Source: Neopestalotiopsis rosae (Eukaryota; Ascomycota; Sordariomycetes; Amphisphaeriales; Sporocadaceae). From it: a stretch of DNA of 64,000 nucleotides. The position numbers were made by a program, and so were the translations under genes. Position 1 is the first letter of the stretch. Each line of letters opens with the position of its first letter. Below are positions 11,578 to 20,351 of the stretch, piece after piece. The stretch spans positions 2,294,001 through 2,358,000 of the forward strand of contig JALGAS010000005.1 of the NCBI GenBank assembly GCA_023078685.1, read 5' to 3'. Under the pieces are notes generated by a model. That model saw nothing but the letters and a program-made list of their open reading frames with translations, searched no databases and was not told where the DNA came from.

Positions 11578-11966
11578 GGTAAATGTGTTTTGGTGTAGAG
11601 GACTAAAGGGGACGGTGTTTGCTAATTTCTTGTCGAATAATTAATATGGTATTTGATTATTTAGAATGAAATCTGTATTCACATTCAATAGTTTGAAGGC
11701 AAAGCAGTTTTTGTATTGAATTGCTATAAAGTTGTCGTCTCGCAAGCCAAATAGATGTCGTCATTGCACTGCAGCCCTGTACTAGTGTGTCGCGTCCCTT
11801 AGCCTCACACCTCAACACGACGTCACTTCGATCCGCAATCGCTTCATTAGCTTACATACTTGCGACGTGATGCCGCATGTGTAAACAATGCTTGCAGTAG
11901 CAAACATTCATTACGGCCTTGAATGCTACACCTATGCGACCGCGGTCTAGTGTCACCCCACAGTTA
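11578..11966. other. Intergenic, promoter of small protein and 3' end of lectin gene
   Basis: About 390 bases, AT-rich near 11640-11720. Nothing recognised beyond probable promoter sequence for the minus-strand gene at its left. Confidence 0.45.
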
Positions 11967-12824
11967 CTACTCGAAAGCTATGTAGGAGGCCTGACCAGAG
12001 TACAGGACAGTATCCCACCAGCTGTCGAAGTGCCAATTCATGCCACTCCTGGATACAGAGTCCACGCTGAGTTTCGCGCGCAAGTTGTGTATATTGTCAA
12101 TGTTCAGCCCGTTGAAAGCCATTAGCACTTTGGGCGTGCCCAGGAAAGTTCCAGGCGGAAAGGTGATCCTGGCTGAGTTCAACAATTGCGGCTTGGTCGA
12201 GGGCCGAATCTCAGTCGTGCTGACTGAACCGCTCGTGATACGCTTCTTGGTCGCTGGATAGGCAATCCAGGAGGCCGTGCCAGCGTAAAGATTTGTCTCA
12301 TCGCCCGAGTTGATGTTCATGATGAACCCCCTGGCCGTGACGTTGGTGGCAAACGCTTTCACATTCCAATTCAAATTGAGGTCCATGTCGAGCTGGTTCA
12401 GCCAGACCACAATGCGAGGCGGTGCCGCGTAGCGGCGGTCAAATGCAATGTATCGCGTTGTTTCACGTTGTGGACTGGACCAGACATGGTCATCAAGAGT
12501 ACTGAATTGTCCTATCTGAAAGTCCGGATCGTTGGGAGGCGGCTGGAACCAGGTGCTTGCAGCTCCAGTAACATGAGTGTCCGCCCAAGTATCGATATGA
12601 AAATCAGCTGATGTTGCCGTGACCTGGTCCGCGTAGGCTCTTACGCGGATGTTGGCAGAGTTGTCGATGTCGAGCCAATACAACCCAACCGCAAGGGGCG
12701 GTGGGCTGGAATAGAACGCGCCAGGCCAAAGTCCACCGAATTCTTGGTGCTTGATGGAAGCATTGGGTGAGAAAGGAATGTCCTCAAGCGTATTGAGGAA
12801 GCCTGAGATAGGTGCAAGGGCCAT
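11967..12824 (-). CDS. Three-domain H-type lectin
   Basis: A single exon of 285 residues starting at the ATG in CACCATGGCC; the frame runs further upstream but only to a GTG. Three successive H-type lectin domains (the fold of snail agglutinin and the discoidin C-terminus) are visible: about residues 25-95 (VGLYWLDIDNSANIRVRAYA; DTWADTHVTGAASTWF), 100-185 (RIVVWLNQLDMDLNLNWNVK; NLYAGTASWIAY) and 195-285 (KVLMAFNGLNIDNIHNLRAK; WWDTVLYSGQASYIAF). The family binds galactose or GalNAc glycans, usually as trimers or hexamers. No signal peptide, so it is cytosolic or released by a non-classical route; fungal lectins of this kind often act in defence against grazers, which is inference here. Confidence 0.85.
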   Translation of the reverse strand: MALAPISGFLNTLEDIPFSPNASIKHQEFGGLWPGAFYSSPPPLAVGLYWLDIDNSANIRVRAYADQVTATSADFHIDTWADTHVTGAASTWFQPPPNDPDFQIGQFSTLDDHVWSSPQRETTRYIAFDRRYAAPPRIVVWLNQLDMDLNLNWNVKAFATNVTARGFIMNINSGDETNLYAGTASWIAYPATKKRITSGSVSTTEIRPSTKPQLLNSARITFPPGTFLGTPKVLMAFNGLNIDNIHNLRAKLSVDSVSRSGMNWHFDSWWDTVLYSGQASYIAFE

Positions 12825-12932
12825 GGTGAAGTAATATCGTCTCTGGACTTTCACTATAGCAAAGAAGTGTGTGTATCTTGAACTTGAAGACCTTGTGCTG
12901 CGAATGGTTCAGAGTATCTCATCGCGACTACC

Positions 12933-12942
12933 CCTTATATAG
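12933..12942 (-). promoter_or_regulatory. TATA-like element of the lectin gene
   Basis: On the minus strand the sequence reads CTATATAAGG, about 110 bases upstream of the lectin ATG. It is a near-consensus TATA box at a plausible distance. Function not shown. Confidence 0.5.
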
Positions 12943-14051
12943 ACGCGATATTGTGTATAATCTGTATCCTTCCATGGAGATGCGAGGAAGCGCAAATTCT
13001 TGAGTTGGAAAACAAAAGGCTTGTCTCATGAAGCCAGCTGAGATTGACCCAGCTGATCACAATTCTGGCCTCATGAGATTCCGCATCAGTTCATATTCAA
13101 TTGTCAACCGTCGCACTCAGTCGAAAAAGGCATGATCCCGTCTATTTACCGTGCGCCTTCCAACGTCTGGACAGCTGGAATATGCGGTAAGAACAAAGTG
13201 TCTCAGAATTGGTGCATTTCAGCCCTAGGCCAAGAAAAAAACGTCCCGCATTATAATAATATTCCGTCCATGGATTACTGGAAGCATCGCGAGCTCGCCA
13301 ACCCTAAAACTCAATGTGACAAAGTGACAAGTGTGTATAGAACCGCATCTAGATTCATGAGCTCGTGATGCTACCAATCAGAAATGGGCATATGTGGATC
13401 ATCCTGAGTTCGAAGGGAACGCGCACCCGTTGGCTTATCAAGCGGGCGCTTTATAGATTTGTAGTCCCTTGCGACAAACGGAATAATGACCATGTGACCT
13501 AGGTAGATAGGTACGTATAGAGCTTGTAGGTAATGCTTGATCACAAAAAGTTTTCCAGCTTCAGCCCTTAGGAATATCCGCCCCATGAGAATAACCTTTT
13601 GGAGCAGAATTTGACCGACGACTGGCAGTTACCACGGTTGGTCTCTTGAACGTGTACATCTAATGACATATGCAGTATGTTGGCCCCACAGCGCAGTCAA
13701 GTTAATCTGCCATATTGCTAGGGCCTTCTTGCATTTGACCACAGTATACTTCCATTTGTAGTCGCCGTTCCGGAGGATACGGAGAAAGGCTGCCTTCTGT
13801 ATCCGTGACGTTGCACGGCGTCGATCACCGAACCGGGCGATCATATCCCGTCCATAAAGGTCGCCTAAGAAGTTGGGGATGGCTCCGATCGGAAGGACCC
13901 ACGGAATTTAGGGCCCCGTGAAATAATCGTCGACGGGAGCCAGTATTTTGGTGGCACACGTGTTAGTAGGTAAATAACTAATGATTGGACTATCAATATG
14001 AAAATTTATCATTCATTTTGTCAATCATAATATCACTAATAAATTGAAATC
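12943..14051. other. Intergenic between lectin and amidohydrolase genes
   Basis: About 1.1 kb containing two divergent promoters. The 100 bases before the amidohydrolase ATG are AT-rich. Several short frames (for example 13132-13368) lack any recognisable family and are probably chance. Confidence 0.45.
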
Positions 14052-15023
14052 ATGGCTGACTCAAAAGATGTTGATATTCCCGAAGGCGCCTGGGATACGC
14101 ACATTCACGTATTCGAGCCAGAGCGCTTCCCTTATGGAGTGCCCCGCTCCTATACGCCCAAGGCCGCCACGCTGAACGAGTACCCATTTGCCACGACCAA
14201 GGCCACCAACATTGTCGTGGTGCAGGCGACCGTTCAAGGGCACGGCTCCGGGCCGCTGCTCTCGGCGCTGAAGGAAGGGGTACCGCAAACGTGCACCGGT
14301 GTCCGGGGTCTCACGACGGTGGATCCCACCGCGGCCACGGACGCCGAGCTGGACGCTCTGCACGCCGCTGGCGTCCGCGGCGTCAGGATGCACGAGGTCA
14401 AATGGGGCCATGGCGACGATAGCGGCGCGGGCGCTATTGGCGGCAAGATCAAGGCCATGTCGGAGCGCATCGCGCGGCTGGGCTGGGTGGTCGACGTCTT
14501 CACCGATGTGCAGACCTGGGCCTCGCTCGACGGGCTCATTCGCCGCGAAATCGATCCCCGCGTCAAGCTCGTCGCGGACCACCTCGGTAAGCCGGTGCCG
14601 GGTGATGTGGAATCGGTAGACTTCCAGACCTTCTTAGGGCTCGTCCGTGACGGATACGTCTATGTCAAGCTCTCTGGATTTGAGCGCCTCTACCACGGGT
14701 ATGAGGCCGGGATCGACTGTCTCGAATCTGCAGTCAAGGCTTTGGTCAAAGCTGGACCAGAAAGAATATTGTTTGGAACCGGTGAGTTATTCTCGTGGTG
14801 TGCACAATGGCAAGGTACACTGACGTCAGGGATTTTAGACTGGCCTCACACTCAGCTTGGCGTCTCACGACAAGGGAAAACGGATGAGCAAAGGCTCACA
14901 GAAATAGAGGATTTTAGAGACGTGGACGATGCACTCCATATTCGAAAACTGCGGTCATGGATTCCGGATGAGCAGACTTGGACCAACTTGTGGCGGGAAA
15001 ACCCCAAGCGCATTTTCCAGTAG
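14052..15023 (+). CDS. Amidohydrolase of the 2-pyrone-4,6-dicarboxylate lactonase (LigI)-like group
   Basis: A TIM-barrel metal-type hydrolase, 304 residues after removal of one 57-nt intron (14782-14838) that leaves the frame open if retained. Splicing creates FGTDWPHTQLG, the conserved barrel-end Asp motif. Other active-site elements are WDTHIHVF (HxH at His17 and His19), GVRGVRMHEV and KLVADHLGKP (barrel His). These are the landmarks of LigI, which opens the lactone of 2-pyrone-4,6-dicarboxylate in protocatechuate 4,5-cleavage. The true substrate here is inferred to be a lactone or cyclic polycarboxylate. No signal peptide. It is the first gene of a five-gene group with a flavoprotein dehydrogenase, a quinone oxidoreductase, an aldolase and a regulator, and ends 142 bases from the convergent flavoprotein gene. 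The exon is GC-rich relative to its flanks. Confidence 0.88.
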   Translation: MADSKDVDIPEGAWDTHIHVFEPERFPYGVPRSYTPKAATLNEYPFATTKATNIVVVQATVQGHGSGPLLSALKEGVPQTCTGVRGLTTVDPTAATDAELDALHAAGVRGVRMHEVKWGHGDDSGAGAIGGKIKAMSERIARLGWVVDVFTDVQTWASLDGLIRREIDPRVKLVADHLGKPVPGDVESVDFQTFLGLVRDGYVYVKLSGFERLYHGYEAGIDCLESAVKALVKAGPERILFGTGELFSWCAQWQGTLTSGILDWPHTQLGVSRQGKTDEQRLTEIEDFRDVDDALHIRKLRSWIPDEQTWTNLWRENPKRIFQ

Positions 15024-15165
15024 CTGGCTAGGTAGGAATTCAAGCATGGCAAATATGGCTGTCAGATCAAACTTGTACGCAGTCATAGAGGGTCTATGTT
15101 CTAGCCCGTGTAACTTCTAAAATTAATCACGAGTACTTTGCTCTTCTTACGTTGATCTAGGTTGC

Positions 15166-16794
15166 TCAAAGGCGTGCCGTGACTGTACCCGTCGATGGCA
15201 GTGTATTTCGTGAATGCACGATCTTGGCAGCATTCTGGCCTGCTTTCCTGCCGAAGACAGCCCCAGACGTAAGGCCACTGCCTCCAGGGTAGTTTTGATA
15301 AAAGAGCCCACCAACCATTTCACCACAACAAAAGACTCCTGGCACGGTCTTTCCCGTCAAATTGGAAATCACTCCAGACGTGCGTGGATCCGTGGCCAGT
15401 CCTCCGAACGTGAATGTGACGCCGCATCTCACCCGAACAGCCATAAACGGGCCCTGGGTCAAGGGCAGCGCCCAATTGGACTTGGGAATCTTCAGTTTCT
15501 TTTTGGACGATTGTGTCGAAAGCCCGTCTTTCACTGCTGGATCCCATTTCTTGCTGTGGTTCTCCTGCTGGAACAAGGCAACAGCTTCGTTATACTCCTT
15601 GACTTCTTCCACAAACCGTCCAGTATTCTCCATGCCGTATTTAGCACATTTCTCCGCTAGTTCCTCTATCGTTCCTGCGTGGATCTTCTCGACAATCTCG
15701 TCTCTGTACTCTTCGCTGCGCAACCACGGAATGCCTTCCGAATCCCAAATCTGGAAAGCGGTACCACCGGGCTGGCCCAAGATTGCCTTGCCAAACTTTG
15801 CGTATGTGTAGTTTCGAAGGTCACTGCCTTCATCAAAGAACCGCTCGCCAAGGTTATTCAATGTGATCCCCAAAGGATAGCCAGACTTGGTAAACTCGTT
15901 CGAGATAATACGATCTCCAGAGTTTTGAGGAGAGTTTGCATCCCAAGCAGTGGCATGGCATCCCGACCAGTGTCCAGCCTGTTTGGCCGCAATGTCGCGC
16001 ATGGCGATTTCGAGCACCTCGCCAGTGTTGTACGGTGTGCCGCGAACGTGAGCCAGATCCCATCCGTGACCGAGGTACTGAGCCCTCATCCGCGGGTTGG
16101 CTTCAAATCCACCAGCGGCCAGGATGATGCTCGCGGCCTCGATCTCGATGTGGTCCCCCGAGGCCACTTCGGCTACGAGCGATGAAAAGGCGCCAGTCTC
16201 AGGGTCTAGATTGATCTTTTTAGCTGCAGTCGAGTGCCAGACTGTAACACCAAGACGTTTGCAGGCTGCTTGATGGTCCTCAACCAAGCCTTTACCGCCG
16301 TCTTCTGTCTTGAGCGCTAGACCACCCCAAAATTTGTATCGTCCGTCCACTTTGTAGGCCTGGCGGTTGAAACTCAGTTGATACCGCACACCATGACCTG
16401 CTAGCCACTTGATGGTAGCATTCGACTCGTCCACCAGAGTCTGTCCAAGAGCCGGGTCAAAGCGACCGTCTGTGACACGATGCATGTCGTGGAGAAAGTC
16501 TTCCCGGGTATATGGTGCCAAATCGATCTGCTTGGCCAGACTGGCATCGACATTGTTGACCACGGGTAGTATGTCTTCGAGTCCGCCGTGGACGGTGCGC
16601 ATCGCGCCAGCAGTGAAATAGGAATTGCCGCCTGCCCAATCCTCGGGACATTTGTCAATGAGTAAAACCCTGCCTCTGTGGGAAGGTCCCAGAGATTCAG
16701 CAGACGAGATTGCTGCTGAATATCCAGCATTGCCGGCGCCAACGACAACAATGTCGAACTTGTGGCGCGGGAAGTTTGGTGGCAAGGCCGACAT
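15166..16794 (-). CDS. FAD-dependent dehydrogenase, tricarballylate dehydrogenase (TcuA)-like
   Basis: A single exon of 542 residues. N-terminal dinucleotide-binding motif VVVGAGNAGYSAAISSAE near residue 17, then an acidic-strand end (VLLIDKCP), a GGNSYFTAGAMR segment that resembles the flavin-binding region of fumarate reductase-type flavoproteins, SIILAAGGFEANP in the middle, and a C-terminal FAD closure (GGLFYQNYPGGSGLTSGAVF). The family includes TcuA, which oxidises tricarballylate to cis-aconitate, and 3-ketosteroid dehydrogenases; a polycarboxylate substrate fits the neighbouring LigI-like hydrolase, but is inference. The ATG follows an AAG context and no earlier ATG is in frame. No signal peptide, so cytosolic. 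Convergent with the amidohydrolase gene and in the same direction as the quinone oxidoreductase gene. Confidence 0.88.
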   Translation of the reverse strand: MSALPPNFPRHKFDIVVVGAGNAGYSAAISSAESLGPSHRGRVLLIDKCPEDWAGGNSYFTAGAMRTVHGGLEDILPVVNNVDASLAKQIDLAPYTREDFLHDMHRVTDGRFDPALGQTLVDESNATIKWLAGHGVRYQLSFNRQAYKVDGRYKFWGGLALKTEDGGKGLVEDHQAACKRLGVTVWHSTAAKKINLDPETGAFSSLVAEVASGDHIEIEAASIILAAGGFEANPRMRAQYLGHGWDLAHVRGTPYNTGEVLEIAMRDIAAKQAGHWSGCHATAWDANSPQNSGDRIISNEFTKSGYPLGITLNNLGERFFDEGSDLRNYTYAKFGKAILGQPGGTAFQIWDSEGIPWLRSEEYRDEIVEKIHAGTIEELAEKCAKYGMENTGRFVEEVKEYNEAVALFQQENHSKKWDPAVKDGLSTQSSKKKLKIPKSNWALPLTQGPFMAVRVRCGVTFTFGGLATDPRTSGVISNLTGKTVPGVFCCGEMVGGLFYQNYPGGSGLTSGAVFGRKAGQNAAKIVHSRNTLPSTGTVTARL

Positions 16795-17475
16795 CTTGCG
16801 ACGTGAGAGCAGGTCCTAGGGATTCAACGTGCGATTTGGTGGTTCATGTACTTAGGTAGGCAGCATTTACATGTTGCGACCGACTATATATTATGTCTGG
16901 CCGTAAGAGGGAATTTTGCCTTATCGTACGACCGAATTTGATTCGATATGTTTACCCACATCCTTTTGCGGTTGTTTGATCCCCCGTCGTATCACGGTCA
17001 TGGATTTTGCCCGAGTGGCGGAACGGCAATTGGTGATGATCAGCGCCGGAGCATAAACGTCCGTGGCGGCATGTCATCGCGCGCAGTGGAGTTTTGTTCA
17101 CTAACTCTGTTGCTGGCGCGGTTGCCGGGGTCTAGGTCTAGCAGGTAGCCACTAATTCCAAGCGGCTCCAGTGACTTGTTAGCGACGACGAGCTTCTCCA
17201 TGTTAACTATTCGCTTCCCCTTCTTGGTGGAATACAGTATATGCAAGAATAGTGGCCGTCTTGACATATCCTGGATCGTTATTTCCATCCACTTGGAATC
17301 GCCACAAGTTGTGGAAGTACTACAGCTATAAGCATATGTAGTTGGATCTGTCACGATAGCTCTAGTGGTTGAATGCTGGTTGGATTGCGCAACAGCTCGT
17401 GATTGTAGTGTAAATGGCAAATCGCTCTCATCTACCCAGGCAGGCCACTGCATTCTCCATACATATCTCAACACT
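16795..17475. other. Intergenic between flavoprotein and quinone oxidoreductase genes
   Basis: 680 bases holding the flavoprotein promoter. A minus-strand frame of 144 codons (17040-17474) directly beyond the oxidoreductase stop shows no family resemblance and is probably chance. Confidence 0.4.
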
Positions 17476-18646
17476 CTAGTCTACAACACAGATGATCTTG
17501 CCAGCATTCACATTGGCTTCCATTCTCTTATGTGCCTCTCCGACCTGTTTCCATGAGTATACCTTATCCACCGTGATCCGCAGACTTCCGTCCGCAAGCC
17601 CGGGGAGCGCCAGTTCCACAAAACGGTCGCGCAGCTGCCTCTGATACTCTTTGCTTCTCGTGCGCAAAGTCGTGGCCATAACCCAAATCCTCTTGTTCAT
17701 CAGCTTTCGAAGGTTGAACTCGTCAATCACGCCGCCGCTCATGAGCGCAACGAGCACGATCCTCGAGTCCATGGCGAGGGAGGCAATGTTGCGGTCCCAA
17801 TAGTCGTGACCGACAAGGTCAATGATAAGGTCGACGCCCCGGCCCTCTGTTTCTCTCGCGACCACTTCGGCAAAATCTCCACCTTGTTTGTAGTTGCAAG
17901 CAAAATCGGCTCCGAGTGACTTGCAGAGTTCCGTCTTTGCATCGGACCCCGCGGTCGTGAAGACTGTCTTTGCGCCACTGTGTTTTGCAACCTGTATCAC
18001 GGCTTGGCCGACTCCTGAGGCTCCTGCGTGCACCATAACATCCTGTCCAGGTTGTAAACCGCCGACTAAATGGACTGCTTGGATTGCAGTAAAGTAAGTC
18101 TGCGTATTTTCGTTAATTAGAGCACAAATAGCATGTATAATGATCCGAAGCTCACTTCGGGAATACCAGCTGCTGTCTCAAAATCCAGAGTTGGCGGTTT
18201 GTGCATGAGCATATTCTCAGACACCGCGATTCGCTCAGCATACTGACTTTCTCATCGTCAGTTCACGATCATAGCCTTGAAAGATTTATGCAACTGACAG
18301 CACTTCCGTAAGCCAGCCCAAAGACTGCATCATCAACCTTAAAGTCGCCTCGGCCTGTAAGATATCGTTAGAAGTCTGTAGTTCGAGTCAAACCCAATTT
18401 CAACTCACATTCAGGGCCGATTGCCTTCACTACGCCACTGAACTCGACGCCCATGATATCGCCTGATTCTGGGAGCAATGGATATGGGTACTTGTCCTCT
18501 CTCTGCATAATATCCATACGGTTCAAACCAAAAGCCTTGATATTCACGAGCACTTGACCGGGCCCCGCCGCCGGATCCGGCTCGTTTTCGTTAATGTAAA
18601 GAGCATCAGCATCACCTTTGCCATTCTTGACCCGAACAGCCCTCAT
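17476..18646 (-). CDS. NAD(P)H:quinone oxidoreductase, PIG3-like medium-chain dehydrogenase
   Basis: Four exons (introns 18355-18408, 18243-18298, 18100-18155) encode 334 residues, the length of human PIG3/TP53I3-type enzymes. The N-terminal GroES-like half has PGQVLVNIKAFGLNRMDIMQ and a GVEFSGVVKAIGPEC segment; the Rossmann half has VMVHAGASGVGQAVIQVAKH with the GASGVG loop, and YSWKQVGEAHKRMEANVNAG near the end. No catalytic-zinc cysteine or histidine set, as expected for quinone oxidoreductases. Likely reduces quinones or enones with NADPH in the cytosol. Divergent from the class II aldolase gene, with 452 bases between the starts, so the two may share a promoter. The four-exon structure sums exactly to codons. 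Confidence 0.9.
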
Positions 18647-19098
18647 CGTGTTGAATATGCAATTCCTCCAATTTGAGAATCTGACTTGTGTCACCAATAT
18701 CTTACCTGAAGAGCAGGTTTCGTCACTTTGTATGCATTGCGCGGCTTGAGCTCGGCTCAGACATACTGGCGGCATCCTCCGTTCCGTTCCGATCATTTTC
18801 TCCACAAAAGCTCAATTGCCGGGCCCCGTCCCTCCGCAGCGTAAAAGCGTATACCCGCCAGGTATCGGGGTAGTGGCAACGGCGGTGTTGTCGAGAAGTT
18901 GACGCTTGTCACATGAGCATGAGGAGAAAGGTGCATAAAAATGTTGTACTGCAGGGTAACTTATTAGAGAACAATTCAACCTTAGATATATCGTCAAATT
19001 TACGCTACTCTTCCAAATTATATCGTGCATATCCACATACCAGAGACTATTTACAGTTTCAATCAAAAGAAAGATAAGAATACAAGAAAGTTTCCATC
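18647..19098. promoter_or_regulatory. Bidirectional promoter between quinone oxidoreductase and aldolase
   Basis: A 452-base divergent intergenic region in the middle of the catabolic-type cluster. It holds CGG and CCG triplets, including a TTCCG repeat near 18780-18790, that could serve Zn2Cys6 regulators, but I cannot identify a defined operator. Confidence 0.45.
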
Positions 19099-20186
19099 AT
19101 GGCCCCTGGCGTCACCACTACCGAGGTCCAACAAACCTCCACGCTTAACCCTGTGAGCCAAAAGGTGAATGGACCACCTCCAACCAACCAGAAGGACGAC
19201 TCGTTTTTCGAAGACGTTCACTTTTTGGGCGATAAAGATGGCAACATCGTCATTCGATCTCCCCCAAAGTTTGCCAATACCAATGATGAGCTCGAGTACA
19301 AGAAACAGCACTTGGCGGCCGCGTTCAGAGTCTTTGCCAAGCAGGGGTTTGACGAGGGAGTGGCGGGTCACATTTCACTGCGAGATCCTCGCAACCCGGG
19401 TAGGTAAACACTTTTATTGTTGAATTTGAACTGCGCCTCTTATGGACAATATGACTGACTTGTTTTCTATAGAGCACTTTTGGATCAATCCTCTGAGCAA
19501 GCACTTCTCACAAATCCGAGTCAGCGATTTGGTCCTGGTGAACGAGAATGGAGAAGTGCAGCCCGGTGGCGCGCAGTACCCGATCAATGGCCCGGCATTC
19601 GCCATTCATTCCGAGATCCACAAGGCGCGGCCGGATTTGAACGCGGCGTGCCATGCGCACTCGGTGTACGGAAAGGCTTTCTCATGTTTTGGTGAGTGTG
19701 TGGTTTTTGACTACGTGACAATTACCTGCCCATCGGAACTTCGTCTGAAAAACACTCAAGAACTGACAATTTTCAACTCATGCAGGCCGTGTCATTGAGC
19801 CGCTGTACCAGGACGCAATCCGCTTCTACAACGACCTGAGCGTCTACGACGCCTACGGTGGCACCGTGGTGTCGACCGAGGAAGGGCGGCGGATCGCCGA
19901 GGCCCTGGGCCCCAAGAACCGCAGCATCATCCTCCGCAACCACGGCATCATCACCTGCGGCAACACGGTCGACGAGGCGGCGTTCCTCTTCATCTCCCTC
20001 GACCGCTGCTGTCACTCTCAGCTCTTGGCCAATGCCGCGGCTGGACCGGGTTGGGAAAAGGTCTACATTGAAAAGGATATTGCCGAGATGACGCACAAGA
20101 AGAGTGGTAATCCGAGCAAGATGTGGCTAGCGTTTCAGCCGTACTATGACCAGATTGTGGCAGAAACCCCAGATGTGTTGCAGTAG
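19099..20186 (+). CDS. Class II aldolase/adducin-family protein
   Basis: Three exons (introns 19400-19472 and 19692-19785) encode 306 residues, matching fungal members that carry an N-terminal extension before the aldolase fold. Zinc-site motifs are intact: CHAHSVYGKAF (HxH), LRNHGIITCG (third His) and the preceding EGVAGHISLRD and HFWINPLSKHF segments. The family cleaves aldols such as L-fuculose phosphate, releasing dihydroxyacetone phosphate or pyruvate, or acts as a decarboxylase; the reaction here is unknown. In this cluster a retro-aldol cleavage of a hydroxy-oxo-acid formed by the hydrolase and dehydrogenase is a reasonable inference. No signal peptide. It ends 165 bases from the convergent regulator gene. 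Confidence 0.9.
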
Positions 20187-20351
20187 GTTATTTGTAGCGC
20201 CTGTAGTGAGGAGGCATTATGAGGACCACTGGGATAGAGGGGTGAGTGCATAGGACGATAACATGAACGGCATTTCGAAGTGAGTACTTTCTATAGTATG
20301 TTTTATTAATAAATCGCATTGTGAAGTAGTTTTAATCGGATTCATTCCGAA

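Noticed and set aside
17005..17060. tRNA-like CCCGAGTGGCGGAACGGC
   Set aside because: Resembles a Ser/Leu D-arm, but no anticodon arm or T-arm can be drawn.
17040..17474. 144-codon frame directly downstream of the quinone oxidoreductase stop
   Set aside because: No family resemblance, and the oxidoreductase is full length without it.
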